Assembly (NCBI GenBank): GCA_023334545.1
Contig: JAADVB010000014.1
Coordinates: 1-64,000 of the forward strand
Length of the DNA stretch: 64,000 bases
From: Salisapilia sapeloensis
Lineage: Eukaryota > Oomycota > Peronosporomycetes > Peronosporales > Salisapiliaceae
Direction: 5' to 3'
The notes under the pieces are model-generated. The model was not told the DNA's origin and searched no databases. It saw nothing but the letters and a program-made list of their open reading frames with translations. The translations under genes were made by a program, and so were the position numbers. Positions 1 through 11,700 of the stretch are shown here, piece after piece. Each line of letters opens with the position of its first letter. Position 1 is the first letter of the stretch.

Positions 1-351
1 CATCAACCACCAGAAGAGATAAGCTCGACGCGACGCCTATCTACTCTACCAGCTACACAACTAGAACCATTTTGTGATAAAGAACACATAATACCAATAC
101 ACAAGATAATATCTTAACTACATCCATTCAGTTTCTTCTTTACTACTGTTCTATCGTGTATGCTTGCCTTGCTTATGAGTTTGCTTGCCTCTGTTATAAA
201 TAGACTGGCCATTCCTGTGAGTGGTGCTTTTCTTGCTGCATCGGTATTTCTTTTTATTTACGTCTTGAAACGTTTGATCAAAGCTGTAGTTCCTCTATCC
301 GCCGCATTGAGCAAGACAGGCGTGTCGTGATCGATATATTTACTAAGAGAG
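1..351. other. Left-edge non-coding stretch
   Basis: No ORF with coding character is visible on either strand. It is AT-leaning and lies directly upstream of the SH3 protein gene, so it probably holds that gene's promoter and 5' leader. The end of any upstream gene is not recognisable. Confidence 0.5.
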
Positions 352-2007
352 ATGCTACCGTCACTGACATCAAAACCGAAGAACACTCCTAGACAAATGG
401 CGGGCTTGTCGAACGATACCATTGACGCCTACTCTGCGTCTGCAGGCCAAAGTGTCTATTTTGTCGACTACACTGATCAATCTTTGCAATCACCTCGATC
501 TGTGGCAAATGGCAGTGGGGTAAATGATTTATCTTATGCGCGAGTACTTCGAGAACGAAAGGGTACTGGTGAAGATGAATTAAGTTTGAAGGCTGGTGAT
601 GTGGTTAAAGTTCTTTCAGCTAAGCGCACTGGTTACTTAAAATGTGAGAGCAACGGGAAGTTGGGATACGTTCCGTCATCCTATCTGGAGTTTTTGGAAC
701 AACCTCCGTCGACACCGGAGGATGCCCCCGTGGATAGCAAAGCAGAGCGCAAGAAGAAGCGTAAGGCAGAGCGAGCTCACACAGCCCGCAATGAACAGGG
801 TGAAAATGACGCTATGGATGAATCCCCTCGAAAAGCGAAGAGCCCACGAAAGAATCGAAAGGACGATGACGAAATCATCGCTAGCTCCAGAAAGAGTGCT
901 CGAGACAAGAAAGATGTAGACAGTAGCGACACTGATGAAGGGGTTACGCACCGATCGAAATCTCGAAAGAAGCATAAAAGTAAGAAGCGAAAAGATGCAA
1001 GTAGTGACGAATACTCGAGCGACGATTATGCTGAAGAAGTAAGCCCACGTCGGCGACGCAAGCATCGATCTGGAAAAAAGTCTCGTCGTCGCCGCCGGCA
1101 TCGCAAAGCTCACACCTCAGAATCATCTGACTCCGATAGTAGCTCTGACAGTGACCGTGACTCTGATTATCATCGCAGGCATCGTCGTCACCGCCGTCAT
1201 CGTCGCCGTAGTTACGAAGAAGACCCCAGCGAAGACGATTTACAATCAGGAAGGAAATCAGATCGTAAGGACCGCTCGAAAGATGCCAAGGATGTAAAAG
1301 AATTCGATTCTAAAGCAGCATCGATTAACGAACAAGAGGATATACCAAAAGACGATGTTAAGGCAGTGGAATCGGGAGTTGGTGATTTGAGCGTCAAAGA
1401 AGGACAAGACCCAGCTTCTGTCATGCCCTCTGACCTAAAGGACAATGTCGCAGCGACAGATCATGATAATGCTGCTTCTGGCCAATCTGCTCGTAAAGCC
1501 GACGAAGAAAGAGCGGAGACTACGGCAGAGTCTTCTAAAAAAGATGACAAAGGTCAAAAGTCTACCTTCGGTATGCAAATTGGAGCTAAAGTACGATCAC
1601 TACTTGGTGGAGGGAGGAAATCAGATAAGAAGGATGAGGCTGGTGGTGTGTTAAGTGCATGCCCAGGTACAGTCCAAGGCGAAGAAGGATGGTATGAGCA
1701 TGGTGTGCATGAAAGGTACTACTTTGTTTTGGTCGACTATAAATGGACATTGCTCTACGGACCGATATCGCACCAGGACTTTGAGACGTACGCCCGAGAG
1801 GTAGTTTTCTATGGTAGCTCTTTGTGAGCTCCAGGCATATAACTCTGTTTAATGTTGAAAGGTGAAAACGCGAGGGAAGATGATCGAGCTACCACACACA
1901 TATCTGCACAAGGAGGGCTACTATCTCGATACACGCTTGCGAGTGAAAAAAGTATCACAATTATTGCTTCGATATATACCACATTTGTCCTCTAGACTAA
2001 TTTATAA
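352..2007 (+). CDS. SH3-domain protein with long Arg/Lys/Ser-rich linker
   Basis: Proposed exons 352-1800, 1862-1951 and 1996-2007, about 516 residues. Residues about 60-115 form an SH3 domain (YARVLRERKG, then LSLKAGDVVKVL, then a GYVPSSYLE end). SH3 domains bind proline-rich peptides in signalling and actin or endocytic complexes. The next 200 residues are highly charged, with KKKRK and RRRRRHRK runs and SSDSDSSSDSD stretches, like SR-type disordered linkers. A folded C-terminal segment follows (about 440-516), starting EEGWYEHGVHERYYF. The first long ORF stops at 1827, but excising 1801-1861 (gt..ag, 61 nt) joins a frame that continues this domain. A second intron, 1952-1995 (44 nt), leads to a short last exon ending in TAA. 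The start is the first ATG; a second in-frame ATG lies at 397. The partner and exact role are unknown. Confidence 0.7.
1171..1206 (+). repeat. Short in-frame 9-nt repeat encoding His-Arg-Arg
   Basis: Four consecutive codon triplets encode His-Arg-Arg, with synonymous differences between copies (cgc/cgt/agg). It sits in the charged linker of the SH3 protein. The synonymous drift suggests the amino-acid pattern is what is kept rather than recent slippage. Confidence 0.6.
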
Positions 2008-2897
2008 TCCGTCTTGCGCTGCTGTACAGGTCGGTGCGGTTCCAGATGTGGCGATGCATTTTTAAATCGCTTTCCACAACTACAGTTCATCATTTGCTTA
2101 ATAAAGAATGGAAGTTTATATAATTATTGTTTCATGAAAATTCGATCTCACCCACTAAAGTGGTGGTTCCCCCAAGGCTAACACAACCATAGGCTAGAGA
2201 AGACTCATGGTGTTTCTACGTGGTAATAACAGTTAGACAAAGATCGTGGCGTTTACAAGATCAAGATTCTAGATAGGCATGCACTCATCGAGGATTGAAT
2301 CCCTATTGTTCTTATAGCACTCGTAGCCATAGTCTAGGTTTCCATTGAACATACAAGCTCTCGGCCACTCGTTCCTATAGCATGTTAGCTTTGAACGAAT
2401 TTAATTTAAACATACACAATACTGGCCCTCAAATGCACATGTCGATCTTCAGTTTAGTCGGCTCAGGATCGCAAGTCGATGCCCAGGTTCCATATCAACT
2501 TACTCATTCTCTTTCAGCCATGGGAATAGGTCGCTTGTATCGTTTTATGATTTATAGAAAAGTAGAGCTGAAGTTTTAAACCCGTTATCTCATCGAAGAG
2601 GTACAAGTGCCAGAGCCTACTACAGCAGGAGCATTCTTTCATATCAGCCTTATTTTAAGAGTCGAATGCTGGAGGAAGAGATGACCTTGCTCCTAATAAA
2701 CAAGATAATTTAAGTAGATCAAGTGCATCCTTCGTATAAAGAATCAAAGGACCGTTAACTCTCGAGCAGCGCTGCTCGCACTCACCAGCGCTTACGACGT
2801 TTCAAGCTCATTCGACAGCAGCTTTGGGCCGCAAATCACCAAAACCGATTTATTACGGCTTTGACACTCTTCTTCTCGTCTTTTGCTGCAGTTAGAG
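2008..2897. other. Intergenic region, about 0.9 kb
   Basis: I see no gene with coding character. A 65-codon ORF at 2382-2579 starts with ATG but shows no recognisable domain. Around 2285-2330, minus strand, a pair of Pol III-like boxes can be seen (a TGGCTACGAGTG A-box-like string and, about 30 nt on, GATTCAATCC), which may be a worn tRNA-derived repeat. Confidence 0.4.
2806..2819 (+). promoter_or_regulatory. Oomycete-type initiator (Inr-like) element
   Basis: The string gctcattcgacagc matches the start of the oomycete core promoter consensus (GCTCATT followed by pyrimidines). It lies about 80 nt before the aminopeptidase ATG, a normal distance. The match is imperfect and no transcript data are available. 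Confidence 0.35.
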
Positions 2898-4600
2898 ATG
2901 CTTCGTCGCTTCCTAAGCTCCGTATCGAAAGCACAGTCTGCCCACCAATTGGTGCAGCAGCGTGTACAGCCTAGTGTATCTTTGCTGTCGCCGGATGCTG
3001 CGGCTTCATTGCCCAGCACGAGAGTGCTGTTCGTCTCTCAGTCCGCTGCTGCAGATGTTGATTCGTTGCAATCGGTTCTGCCGTACCAGGTAGCTCGCTC
3101 GTCCTTGCAGGACTTCCGTGGTAAGTCGCAGGAGACCATGGAGCTTTACCCGGTCGAAGATAACGTGAAAGAACGCGTTGTGCTCGTCGGTCTCGGCTCC
3201 GAGGACAAAATCGACGAGCTTGGTGTGCGCAACGCCACTCATGCTGCTCTGACAAAACTTCGGAGCAAGAAGACGATCAGAGATGTCGTCCTGCAGGTTC
3301 CTCATTTATCTTCTTCCAACCTCCAGCCGTCTCGTGTCGTGGAACTCGTCTCCCAAGCGTCGATGCTGTCCAACTACCAGTTCGACCAGTACCTTGACAC
3401 TGGTAAATCGGACGACGGAGAGCCAAAGCTACAGCTACCTCTGGAAAAGATCTTGGTGGACGCGTCGACGGAATTTAAGGAAAACGTGGCTGAGCAGATC
3501 ACGGTGGGTGAAGAAACGATCTTTGCTCGCAATCTTGGCAACGAGCGATCGGACGTGATCAACCCAGAGTTCATGGAGAAAGTGGCTAGGGAGTCTGCTG
3601 ACCTACCCAACATGTCATTCGAAGTCCTGCAGCAAGAAGACCTAGAAAAGGAAGGCATGAACATGTTCCTAAGCGTCGGCCAAGCTGCAACCGTCGCACC
3701 GCGTCTTGCCATCCTAAAGTACGAAGGCAATCCAGATGCTCCGGACGATGTCGTCGCTCTTGTTGGCAAAGGCATCACGTTCGACACGGGTGGACTCAAT
3801 TTAAAACCTTCTGGCTTCATTGAAGAGATGCACACGGACATGTGCGGCTCTGCTGCCGTGCTTGGTGCTGTCCGTGCTGCCTCTCGCCAGGGTCTGAAAG
3901 TGAACATCGTATGCGCTCTCGGTCTAGCGGAGAATGCGATCGGTTCCAAGGCCGTGAAACCCCACACGATCGTCAAGTCGCACAAGGGCATCACAGTGGA
4001 AAATAACAACACGGATGCAGAAGGCAGACTTGTGCTTGGAGACACGATGTCGTACATCCAAGAGACGTACAAGCCTCGCAAACTTATCGATATTGCAACC
4101 CTCACTGGAGCTTGTCTAGGTATGTACTATCATTTCTATCCCTTCCGGCAATCATATTGATGATTCCTTTGTAGTGGCTTTGGGTGAACACTGTGCTGGC
4201 GTGTTCTCTAACTCGGATCAATTCGCCAAGGACCTTCAGGTAGATACTAGTTCCCACGCTCAAGGACGATGTATAAAACGTACTTATACTTGTGGTGCTG
4301 TAGGATGCTGGTACGACATGCTATGAGCGCTGCTGGCACCTACCTATTCTGCCGGAGCACACGGAAGATTTGAAGGGTTCACAGTCGGACTCGCGTAGCA
4401 TTGGTCCTGGACGCTTTGGTGGCGCCAGTCACGCTGCTGCGTTCTTACAGCAATTTGTGGACAAGGATGTCGACTGGGCGCACATTGATATCGCTGGACC
4501 TGCCAACTACAGCGCGCCCAAGTCATACTTCCCAAAAGGTGCCACTGGATTTGGTGTTCAACTACTGTACACGTATTTGAAAGAGCATGAACACAAGTGA
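2898..4600 (+). CDS. Leucyl aminopeptidase, peptidase family M17
   Basis: Exons 2898-4119, 4175-4239 and 4304-4600, 527 residues. M17 enzymes release N-terminal residues from peptides using two metal ions in a homohexamer. The catalytic core is clear: GKGITFDTGGLNLKPSG with the metal-binding Lys/Asp, and the family signature NTDAEGRL at residues 371-378, followed by DIATLTGAC. Both introns (55 and 64 nt) are gt..ag, and removing them gives ACLVALGEHCAGVFSN and then a complete C-terminus ending KEHEHK. The open frame extends five codons upstream of 2898 only through non-ATG codons, so the ATG at 2898 is chosen. It opens with MLRRFLSSVSKAQ, basic and hydroxylated without acids, which resembles a mitochondrial targeting peptide. 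Location in mitochondria is an inference. Confidence 0.93.
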
Positions 4601-4697
4601 AGGGATGGAGGCATAGACTAAGAAGCTAGTGGTAATGAGCAACACGATGGAAGCTATCCACCGCTGTCTTTCTATTCTCTTATCGTACTCGTTCCTT

Positions 4698-6773
4698 TTA
4701 TTCTGTGTAGAGGTTCCAGACAATAATACAGCCATCTTCACCAACGGATACGAGCTGTCTGTCATCCGGACTGAAGTGCACATCACGAACGTTGCCAGAG
4801 TGACCAATACCATCCATGACGAGCTTGCCGGAATCTAGATCCCACAGCTTGATCAGTCTGTCATTGCCACCAGTAGCAAAGATCGGTAGTGAGTTCGCTA
4901 CAGCGATGCAAGTAGCTTCTGCGGCGTGGGCAGTCGAGATGACTCGCACGGGCGTATCAATCCTCAAGTCCCAGTATGATATTCGCTTTTCCTGCCCAGC
5001 ACTCAAAACGATCCTCTCTCCAGACGCCAGTGCGACCGTGTTGATACCTCCCATACGTTGTGCATGGCTTGATACGCGTCGTTCTAGTTTCAAGTCCCAG
5101 CAAAGAATGCTTCGATCGCGGCTACAAGAGATGACATGCATGTCATCCTTGTATAGCGCTAGCGATGTCACGGGCATGGAATGCTCTTTCAGATGAGAGA
5201 CGAGATCTCGTTTTCTAAGGTCCCAGACTCGAACTTCACCAGTATATCCTCCAGATACAAGGAATCGCTGGTTGTGGCTTAGTGCTAACGCTGTCACGCC
5301 TCCACCTACATGGGCGTCAGTGATTTGCCATAACATCTGACCGTTATCGCAGGCATGGCACCGGACTGTGCCATCGGTCCAGCCAGAGAGAAGGATGTCT
5401 AGCGAGAACTGAAGGCAGAGAGGAGCGCCACCATCGATGACAACACATTTAACGGAAGTCGTGTAGTCGGACGCATCCCAAATGCGGATAGTAGAGTCTT
5501 TGGAGATCGTAGCAAACTTGTCGGATGGAACGCCACCTCGAGATATAGACTTTGGATATTGTACTTGGATGACACCACCAGCATGACTTTCGCCTACCAT
5601 TGTCTTGATCTGCATCCACTTGCTCGACGAAGAAGCGGAAAGCTGAAGAGCATAGATCGACCCAGCCTGTGTACCGGCGACAACTTCGTCATACGCTCTT
5701 GCAGGGTGGCTGCTATCAGCGTGGAGCGATGGCTGGACTGCTACACCAAAGACAGCACCATTTAAGGTTACGTGGGAAGCATCTACGTAAGCTTCATCGA
5801 ACAGAATTACTGTGCCGTCTCCACCTCCAACGACAAGCAGACCTTCCGGTGTTGGTGCAGTAGGTAGGAACTGCAGTGAGTAGATTCCACCAGAGCACGC
5901 TGGCACCATTTTGATGAGTCGTCGTGTTTTCACACCGACGACGGCAAAGTCACCACTTGTGGTACCAGCGACCAATGTCTCTCGATCCCGAGAGAAGTCA
6001 ATGCATGTATAGTCTCGAATAACCGTCTGCTCCACTTTAGAAGGAGACAACTGTCCTGTAACAGGATCAAGTACCCAGAGAAGTAGGGACCGATGGCCTG
6101 CGGTTGCAAATTGGTAGCAACGTGTATCTCGTCGCTTGATATCGCGCGCCATGCCTCCGAACGTCATAGCCGAAATCGTTGCAGAGAGCTTTTGATGCGT
6201 AGCACATATCTGACCACTCTGGACGTCCCACACGAACAATCTACCGTCTTCAGGAATACCAACAGACGCAAGTAGCCGTTCATCATCGGAGAAAGCAAGA
6301 GCAGCGATACCAGCATCGTGTTCAGATAGTCGAAGAAATGGTCGACCAGAGTTATACTCCCACACGATTACATCCGCTCGCTGCCCACGTTCACCAGAAG
6401 CAAGGTACGTTCCAGAAGAGCTCATTGCAAGACAAGAAATAGACGCATCATGTCCTTGTAGACACCTTTGTGTGTGAATGTCCTGTGCCGATGAAAGGAC
6501 AATGGCTCCACCAACTGGATAGACGTAGTCTTGAGTATACGGATGCCAGTGAAGAGCATTAGGAATAGCAGAGTAGCCTATGATCCTTTCGAGTTCAATA
6601 GCTGAAGTCGATGTGGCACTAGGTGCTGCGGAAGATCTAGATGATTCACTGTAGACACTCGGCGTCGCGAGAGATCCATCTCGTATATCTTCCGGTGTTT
6701 CATGCCTCCAGCTGCCACGGGAAGATGGTTTGGCACTCGTGTTCGCTTCATCCCAATTGTTTGATGCCTGCAT
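4698..6773 (-). CDS. CFAP52: Cilia- and flagella-associated protein 52 (WDR16)
   Basis: Single-exon gene, 691 residues. It is a WD40-repeat protein along nearly its whole length. The order and wording of repeats fit CFAP52, a microtubule inner protein of axonemal doublets: an early LQGHDASISCLAMSSSGTYL block, a VGGGDGTVILFD-type middle, an AHVGGGVTALALS repeat, and a final HSGNVRDVHFSPDDRQLVSV block that ends within a few residues of the stop, as in animal CFAP52. The N-terminal 50 residues are Ser/Thr-rich and extra. The gene is convergent with the aminopeptidase (97 bp apart) and in tandem with the next F-box gene. Its presence implies flagellated cells in the life cycle. Confidence 0.85.
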   Translation of the reverse strand: MQASNNWDEANTSAKPSSRGSWRHETPEDIRDGSLATPSVYSESSRSSAAPSATSTSAIELERIIGYSAIPNALHWHPYTQDYVYPVGGAIVLSSAQDIHTQRCLQGHDASISCLAMSSSGTYLASGERGQRADVIVWEYNSGRPFLRLSEHDAGIAALAFSDDERLLASVGIPEDGRLFVWDVQSGQICATHQKLSATISAMTFGGMARDIKRRDTRCYQFATAGHRSLLLWVLDPVTGQLSPSKVEQTVIRDYTCIDFSRDRETLVAGTTSGDFAVVGVKTRRLIKMVPACSGGIYSLQFLPTAPTPEGLLVVGGGDGTVILFDEAYVDASHVTLNGAVFGVAVQPSLHADSSHPARAYDEVVAGTQAGSIYALQLSASSSSKWMQIKTMVGESHAGGVIQVQYPKSISRGGVPSDKFATISKDSTIRIWDASDYTTSVKCVVIDGGAPLCLQFSLDILLSGWTDGTVRCHACDNGQMLWQITDAHVGGGVTALALSHNQRFLVSGGYTGEVRVWDLRKRDLVSHLKEHSMPVTSLALYKDDMHVISCSRDRSILCWDLKLERRVSSHAQRMGGINTVALASGERIVLSAGQEKRISYWDLRIDTPVRVISTAHAAEATCIAVANSLPIFATGGNDRLIKLWDLDSGKLVMDGIGHSGNVRDVHFSPDDRQLVSVGEDGCIIVWNLYTE

Positions 6774-6865
6774 CCTCCTGTTCTTCCTATATCTTGTTTA
6801 ACGGCAGGTATAAATGGAGCATGAAACGGATGGATTCGTACGTTGAGCAAACAAGCACTTCATTT

Positions 6866-7928
6866 TTAGTTATCTGTCTCTGTCGGTTGTTCTCGGCCAA
6901 CAGCACCAACGTACGTCAAGCACACATAGTATGGCGGCATGTTATGCCGCTCCATTAGCGTCAGCGTCTCCACTCCGATATCGGTGCGTCTGCCAATCAG
7001 ATTGATACGCATAATACCATTAGCCAAGTACACTGGCATAGGTAGTCGGAACTCCTGGCGCTCCATGTCCGCTATCACGTCGTACTCGGGAGATTCGTAC
7101 ACGTTGTCTTGAGGCGATTCTTCGTTGGTAGTGTGTTCTCGAAAGGTGAATGAGACGCGGACAGGAGCAAAGCATGAAGTACTTGGATACCAAAAGACAC
7201 GATAAGGGACAATTTGCGTCTTGAAGATGATCGTAGAAGGTTTCAAGATGTAGTCGATCCAGTCATTTACATTCGCAGACCACGAGGCATTTCTATGCGT
7301 TTGTTTAGTCGATAAAGAAAGTATATAAGACTACTCGTAGAATGCATACGAGCTGTAATAGCAAGGTTGTCCACTGGCACATCCACAATGCATTTGAGCT
7401 CGCTCCAGTAGATGTCGAACGTGGTGAGAGGAGGTGTCAATAATGTAATCTTCATCCAGTCGTTCTCTCTCCTGCTTTATATGTTCAAGCAATTCTTCGC
7501 ATTGTGAATGCTGGAGAGTATTGGACGGACTTTCATTAAAATGGTCGACGCTGGAGCATTCTAACACATAAGGTTATTTAGTCCGGTGGAGAATGTGAGC
7601 TTGATGGTGATGACGCTACCTCGTACGCTGGATAAGAGATTATGATCCATCAAAGGTCGACTTTGAGCACACCCGAGTAGTTTCCACTGCGTCTGTTTAA
7701 GATCTACTGTCTTTCCATCCATAGCAACGCCTCGGCGAGTGCTATCCTGCCATAAATCTGCATACCTCCAATTAATTTATGCCAAGTAGGGACAAATCCA
7801 TGCATACTGTAATCCTGGACGATATTGAAGAAGGTCTTGGATACAAGCTCGATAGCATGCACAGTCGCGTGGTCACTCCAAGACACAATGTCCGTGAGTA
7901 CGCCTACTGGAAGCGTGGATAGATCCAT
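6866..7928 (-). CDS. F-box protein resembling plant At4g00755 type
   Basis: Exons on the minus strand 7928-7766, 7706-7620, 7560-7335 and 7292-6866, 300 residues; phases are consistent at all three introns (59, 59 and 42 nt). Residues 1-45 (DLSTLPVGVLTDIVSW..) look like an F-box, which would bind SKP1 in an SCF ubiquitin ligase. The C-terminal half carries the pattern of plant At4g00755-like F-box proteins: CYYSSYAFYENASWSA, then VPYRVFWYPSTSCFAPVRV, then PVYLANGIMRINLIGR and YYVCLTYVGAVGR. That region probably folds as a beta-sandwich substrate-binding domain. The substrate is unknown. The middle intron is the least certain; a frame reading through it is open for some codons before a stop. 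Confidence 0.7.
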
Positions 7929-8704
7929 GGCGATTAGTTGTATCCAAGTTTGTCACTGGCTTTATCTCATTTTACAAGTGTCACTTTTATTGATGATTTA
8001 TTCTGAGTTTGCAACTTTTCCGGATTCAGATCTTGAATATGGCCACTTGATCCGCGGTTATAGGTGCGAGCTTTCCAGCGACCTCCTGGCCGGATGTACT
8101 GCATACTTAGCGAGCTTCCGATTTATGAAAATAAAGTTGATTGCGAAGGCTGTGATTGTACAAGAATGTTAAAGGTATTGGGCTGAGAAGATTTTTTTCA
8201 ATTTTGCAAGTGATCTAGCTCGATTGGACGGTCATGAGCTTTGACATGTAGACAGAGTTGATCCAAGCTAATATTGCTAGATGCGGATACCTTTGCAATC
8301 CTGCACTAGAAGGGTAGAAGCAAATACACTGCATGTAGTCATTATCTCACTTCTTTGCCGACCCCGTTTTGCTACTCGGTTGAATCGCTGCCATCAGCAC
8401 TTTTATCATTTCCTTGGTTACTCTGACAGATATCCAGATCCAACTGCGCTTTCTCGCTAATAAATTTCCGTATCGAAGGCATGCGAATGTATAGTGCTGG
8501 AGCAATTCAACCGCCTTCTATGTAGTCGTAGCTGTACAAAGCCACCACTTTGTCATGGGCAAGAAGAGGCCTACCATCATCATAAGGACTACAAGCTCTT
8601 CATACCAAGTACGAACTTGAAGACGAATACCAGTGCAATATCGTTTCGACAGACCAACCAAACCAGATCGTAGTCACATATAAATCCTCCTTGTATTCTC
8701 GATC
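7929..8704. other. Intergenic region, about 0.8 kb
   Basis: Lies between the start of the F-box gene and the end of SAC3. Several short ORFs occur but none has coding character or an alignable domain. The part nearest 7929 is presumably the F-box gene promoter. Confidence 0.45.
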
Positions 8705-11700
8705 CTACATTTCTTGGTCGGGTCCATCCCATCGATAGAGTTGATCCCTAAGGTACCGACGGTAATCAGTGGTCACAGCTCGCTCCCGAGCGATTTTCTC
8801 ATTCAGTTGTCGAAGTCGCTCCTTGCGTTCTCTCGACTCAGGCTTCTTTTTCAAATCTTTCACAAGAGCCTTCGCAATCGACTGATTCCGTCGCTCTCGT
8901 TCCTGTTGATCAATTACAGTATCAACATCATCGTCTTGTTCCGTTGTCTCCACTCGCGTAGCGGTCAGCTGCCAAGACAGAGGAACGTAGATCGAAAACT
9001 CTCCACTCGCTTCCAAGTACACCGAGTAGATCTGACGCAGCAAGTGGCTCCACGGGATCAACACTTCATCGTCCGTTTGCACAAGCTTCTCATGCACCGG
9101 CACCAGGTCTTTGTACACAAGTCTCTTCAACTCCTTTGTCGACACTTGCCTGTCGTCTAGGCCGAATAGACGGTCGATAAACGTCATCAGCCTCTGCAGA
9201 CAGACGTCACACCTTTCCTGTCGACTAACTGCTTCCAAACTTGAATCTTCCACTTGCGTTTCTTTTAAACTCCTTAAAAAGGTCTTCAGCAGACGCTGCG
9301 GCTCTGGTGCATTCCATCCGTACGGTGGTTCTATTACGAATTGCTGCAGTTCAAACGGTGGAAAGTCATTTTGCGATGCACCTGCCACATCCGACGCAAC
9401 GTCTTCCATGATAGACTTGATAGCCGACTGAATCGTACTTAAGGAAGACTTTTTGTGTCCAGCCAGCACTTGCTCCATCTTCTTCTCCACAACCTCCTTT
9501 ACGTCTACTCGCTTGACTTTACTAGGAGGTGACGACTGGATCGCCAAGCTCGTCAACGCTTTCTTCATCTTGGTGTCCACTTGTGCTATCATGTCTTCTT
9601 CCGTCACGATGAGCTGGCTGTCGACTGATGAGATCTTGATGGGGTAGTGCTCCTGGAGGGACCGTACGACAGTCTCCACTTGCGACAACAGATTGGAATA
9701 GATCAGTTCGGATGGTCCGACGACCAGCAGGAACAACGACAGCTTGGTCGTCGACAGAGCATCCAGTAGCGTCTTAACATTCGCCTCCCAGCGCGAAACA
9801 TTACCAGGGTTCGATAAGGTTGACAGCGCAAGAGGAAGTAGCACAGATGATGTCCCTGACAGTGCCTCTCTCGACATGGAACTCGACGCGTCCACGTACC
9901 GACAGCAGACGCCGATACTCTGCTGCGTCGACTGGTCTCCCAGGACAACGTACGGCTCTTCTGATTCCTTGCTAATATCCGAGACACCTATCTTGGAAGC
10001 ACACCACGTGCCAAACACAGACGCACAATCGTCCTGTACGTCTGCAACCAGCATCTTCCACGCAACACTCGTGCGACCGACGTATACCATCTTGAGTTTC
10101 CCACAAACGACCGCCATGACATCCACAGGTGCCCACAACTCTCGCGCCGTGTCCTCTAGTTTCCGTCGCTTTCCACCCCCTACTTCATCCTCCCGAGACC
10201 TCTTGCCAAGTCGAGTAGGGAAGAGCCATTGCACCATCACTTTCGACCGCTGCAATCGCTTGCGCCATTGATACAGACGTAGCTGGAGCATCGCTCGACG
10301 CATCTTGGCTGCACGACGCTGCGCTTTCGCACGCACGAGCTGCAGCTGCCTCTGCCTCTCTTCCTCTTGCTGACGCTCTCGTTCACGCTGCTCCGCCTGC
10401 AGTCGCTGTCTCTCTCGCTCCTTGGCTAGCTCCTCCTGCCGATGTCGTTCACGCTCTTCCGCCAGTTTCTGCTGTCGCTGACGTTCCATTTCGTCTGCCC
10501 TCCGCTTTTCTTCCTCCTTCATTTGACGCTCCATCTCCCTCTGACGTTCTTCCTCCATCCGCTGCCGAAGCTCCTCCTTTTTCCGACTTTCCTCCTTCAG
10601 CCGTTCCTCTTCCTTGCGTCGTTCCACCTCTTGCTCTTCCTTCTTCTTACGTTGCTCCTGCTTTCGAGCTTCTTCCTCTTGCTTTCGAGCTTCTTCCTTT
10701 TGCTGCTCTTCCGCTCGCACCTTTTCCTTTCTTTCCGCCTCTAACAGTTGGATCCGACGCATCATCTCCTGTCGCTGAGCATTAATCGCTTCCTGCTTCT
10801 TCAAGAGCGCTTGCTTCTTGGCAGCATCCACTTGCGGAGTTTCTGCTGGTGCCATGGAGTCGTTAAAGACAGAGTACGGATCGTCATACTCTGGACGATC
10901 AGGATACAAGCGCTGCTTCTCCTCTTCCTCCGTCTCTTTAATCAAGACACTCAAGCGCGGATACGTCTCGTACTCGGTAACACCTCGACAAATATCCTTT
11001 CGTAAAAACCCTTCCTTCTTCGCATCCACATACACTTCCGATCGACGCACTTCAATCGGCGTTCCATCCTTTCTTAATTGAACGTCCGTCCAAAAGTCTC
11101 CACCGAAACGAATAAACGTCTCGTCTTCCTTATCGACCATCTCTAATCCATGCTGCTCACAGATCGTACGTGCATGTATGTCGTCATCAAAGCAAAGCAA
11201 CTGCGTCACTTGTGCTAGAGGATACAGACTCTTACTTCCAAACGCTCGATTCATACGCTGGAGACCGACCGAGCGCATGCTGTCGACGTATCGGAAGAGT
11301 AGACAGCTCTGCAAGTACGTCGCACGCTTTAGCAGTTGGAAGAACGCATAGTAGTCGCTCGTATGTCGCGCCACGAATGCTTCCATGGCAAATTTCACGT
11401 GAGGGTGGCTCGCAATGGTCGGTGGGAGGCCTTTGAAGAACTGCAAGACGTCCGACCCTTGGCCATTGTCCAGAGTACACAGCATAAAGTAGGCTCGACA
11501 CTCGGCTTCAAACGGACTCAGCAGCGTTGCATCTCCTTGCTTTCGACTTTCATCGTACAGTTCGTTCAAACTCTTGAGCGTCTGGCCTAGTTGCTCCATG
11601 TTCTGCTGCGCGACAAAGCTCGGTACGTCACATAGTTCATGACCACTCAGGACGTGGTATCGAGCCACTCGTTCATGCACATCTAACGCAATCGGATGCG

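Noticed and set aside
676-1113. 145-codon minus-strand ORF inside the SH3 protein gene
   Set aside because: It is the antisense shadow of the Lys/Arg/Glu-rich linker; such biased sequence leaves long open frames on the other strand, and it has no domain.
1171-1206. CRISPR array or regulatory repeat
   Set aside because: The repeat is in frame, nine bases long and codes for His-Arg-Arg within a gene; there are no spacers.
3374-4105. 243-codon minus-strand ORF across the aminopeptidase
   Set aside because: Antisense to the conserved M17 catalytic core; Ser/Arg-rich shadow without a family match.
10442-10744. Leu/Phe-rich plus-strand ORF that looks like a membrane protein
   Set aside because: It is the complement of the Glu/Arg/Lys coiled coil of SAC3; the apparent hydrophobicity comes from cytosine/thymine-rich antisense codons.
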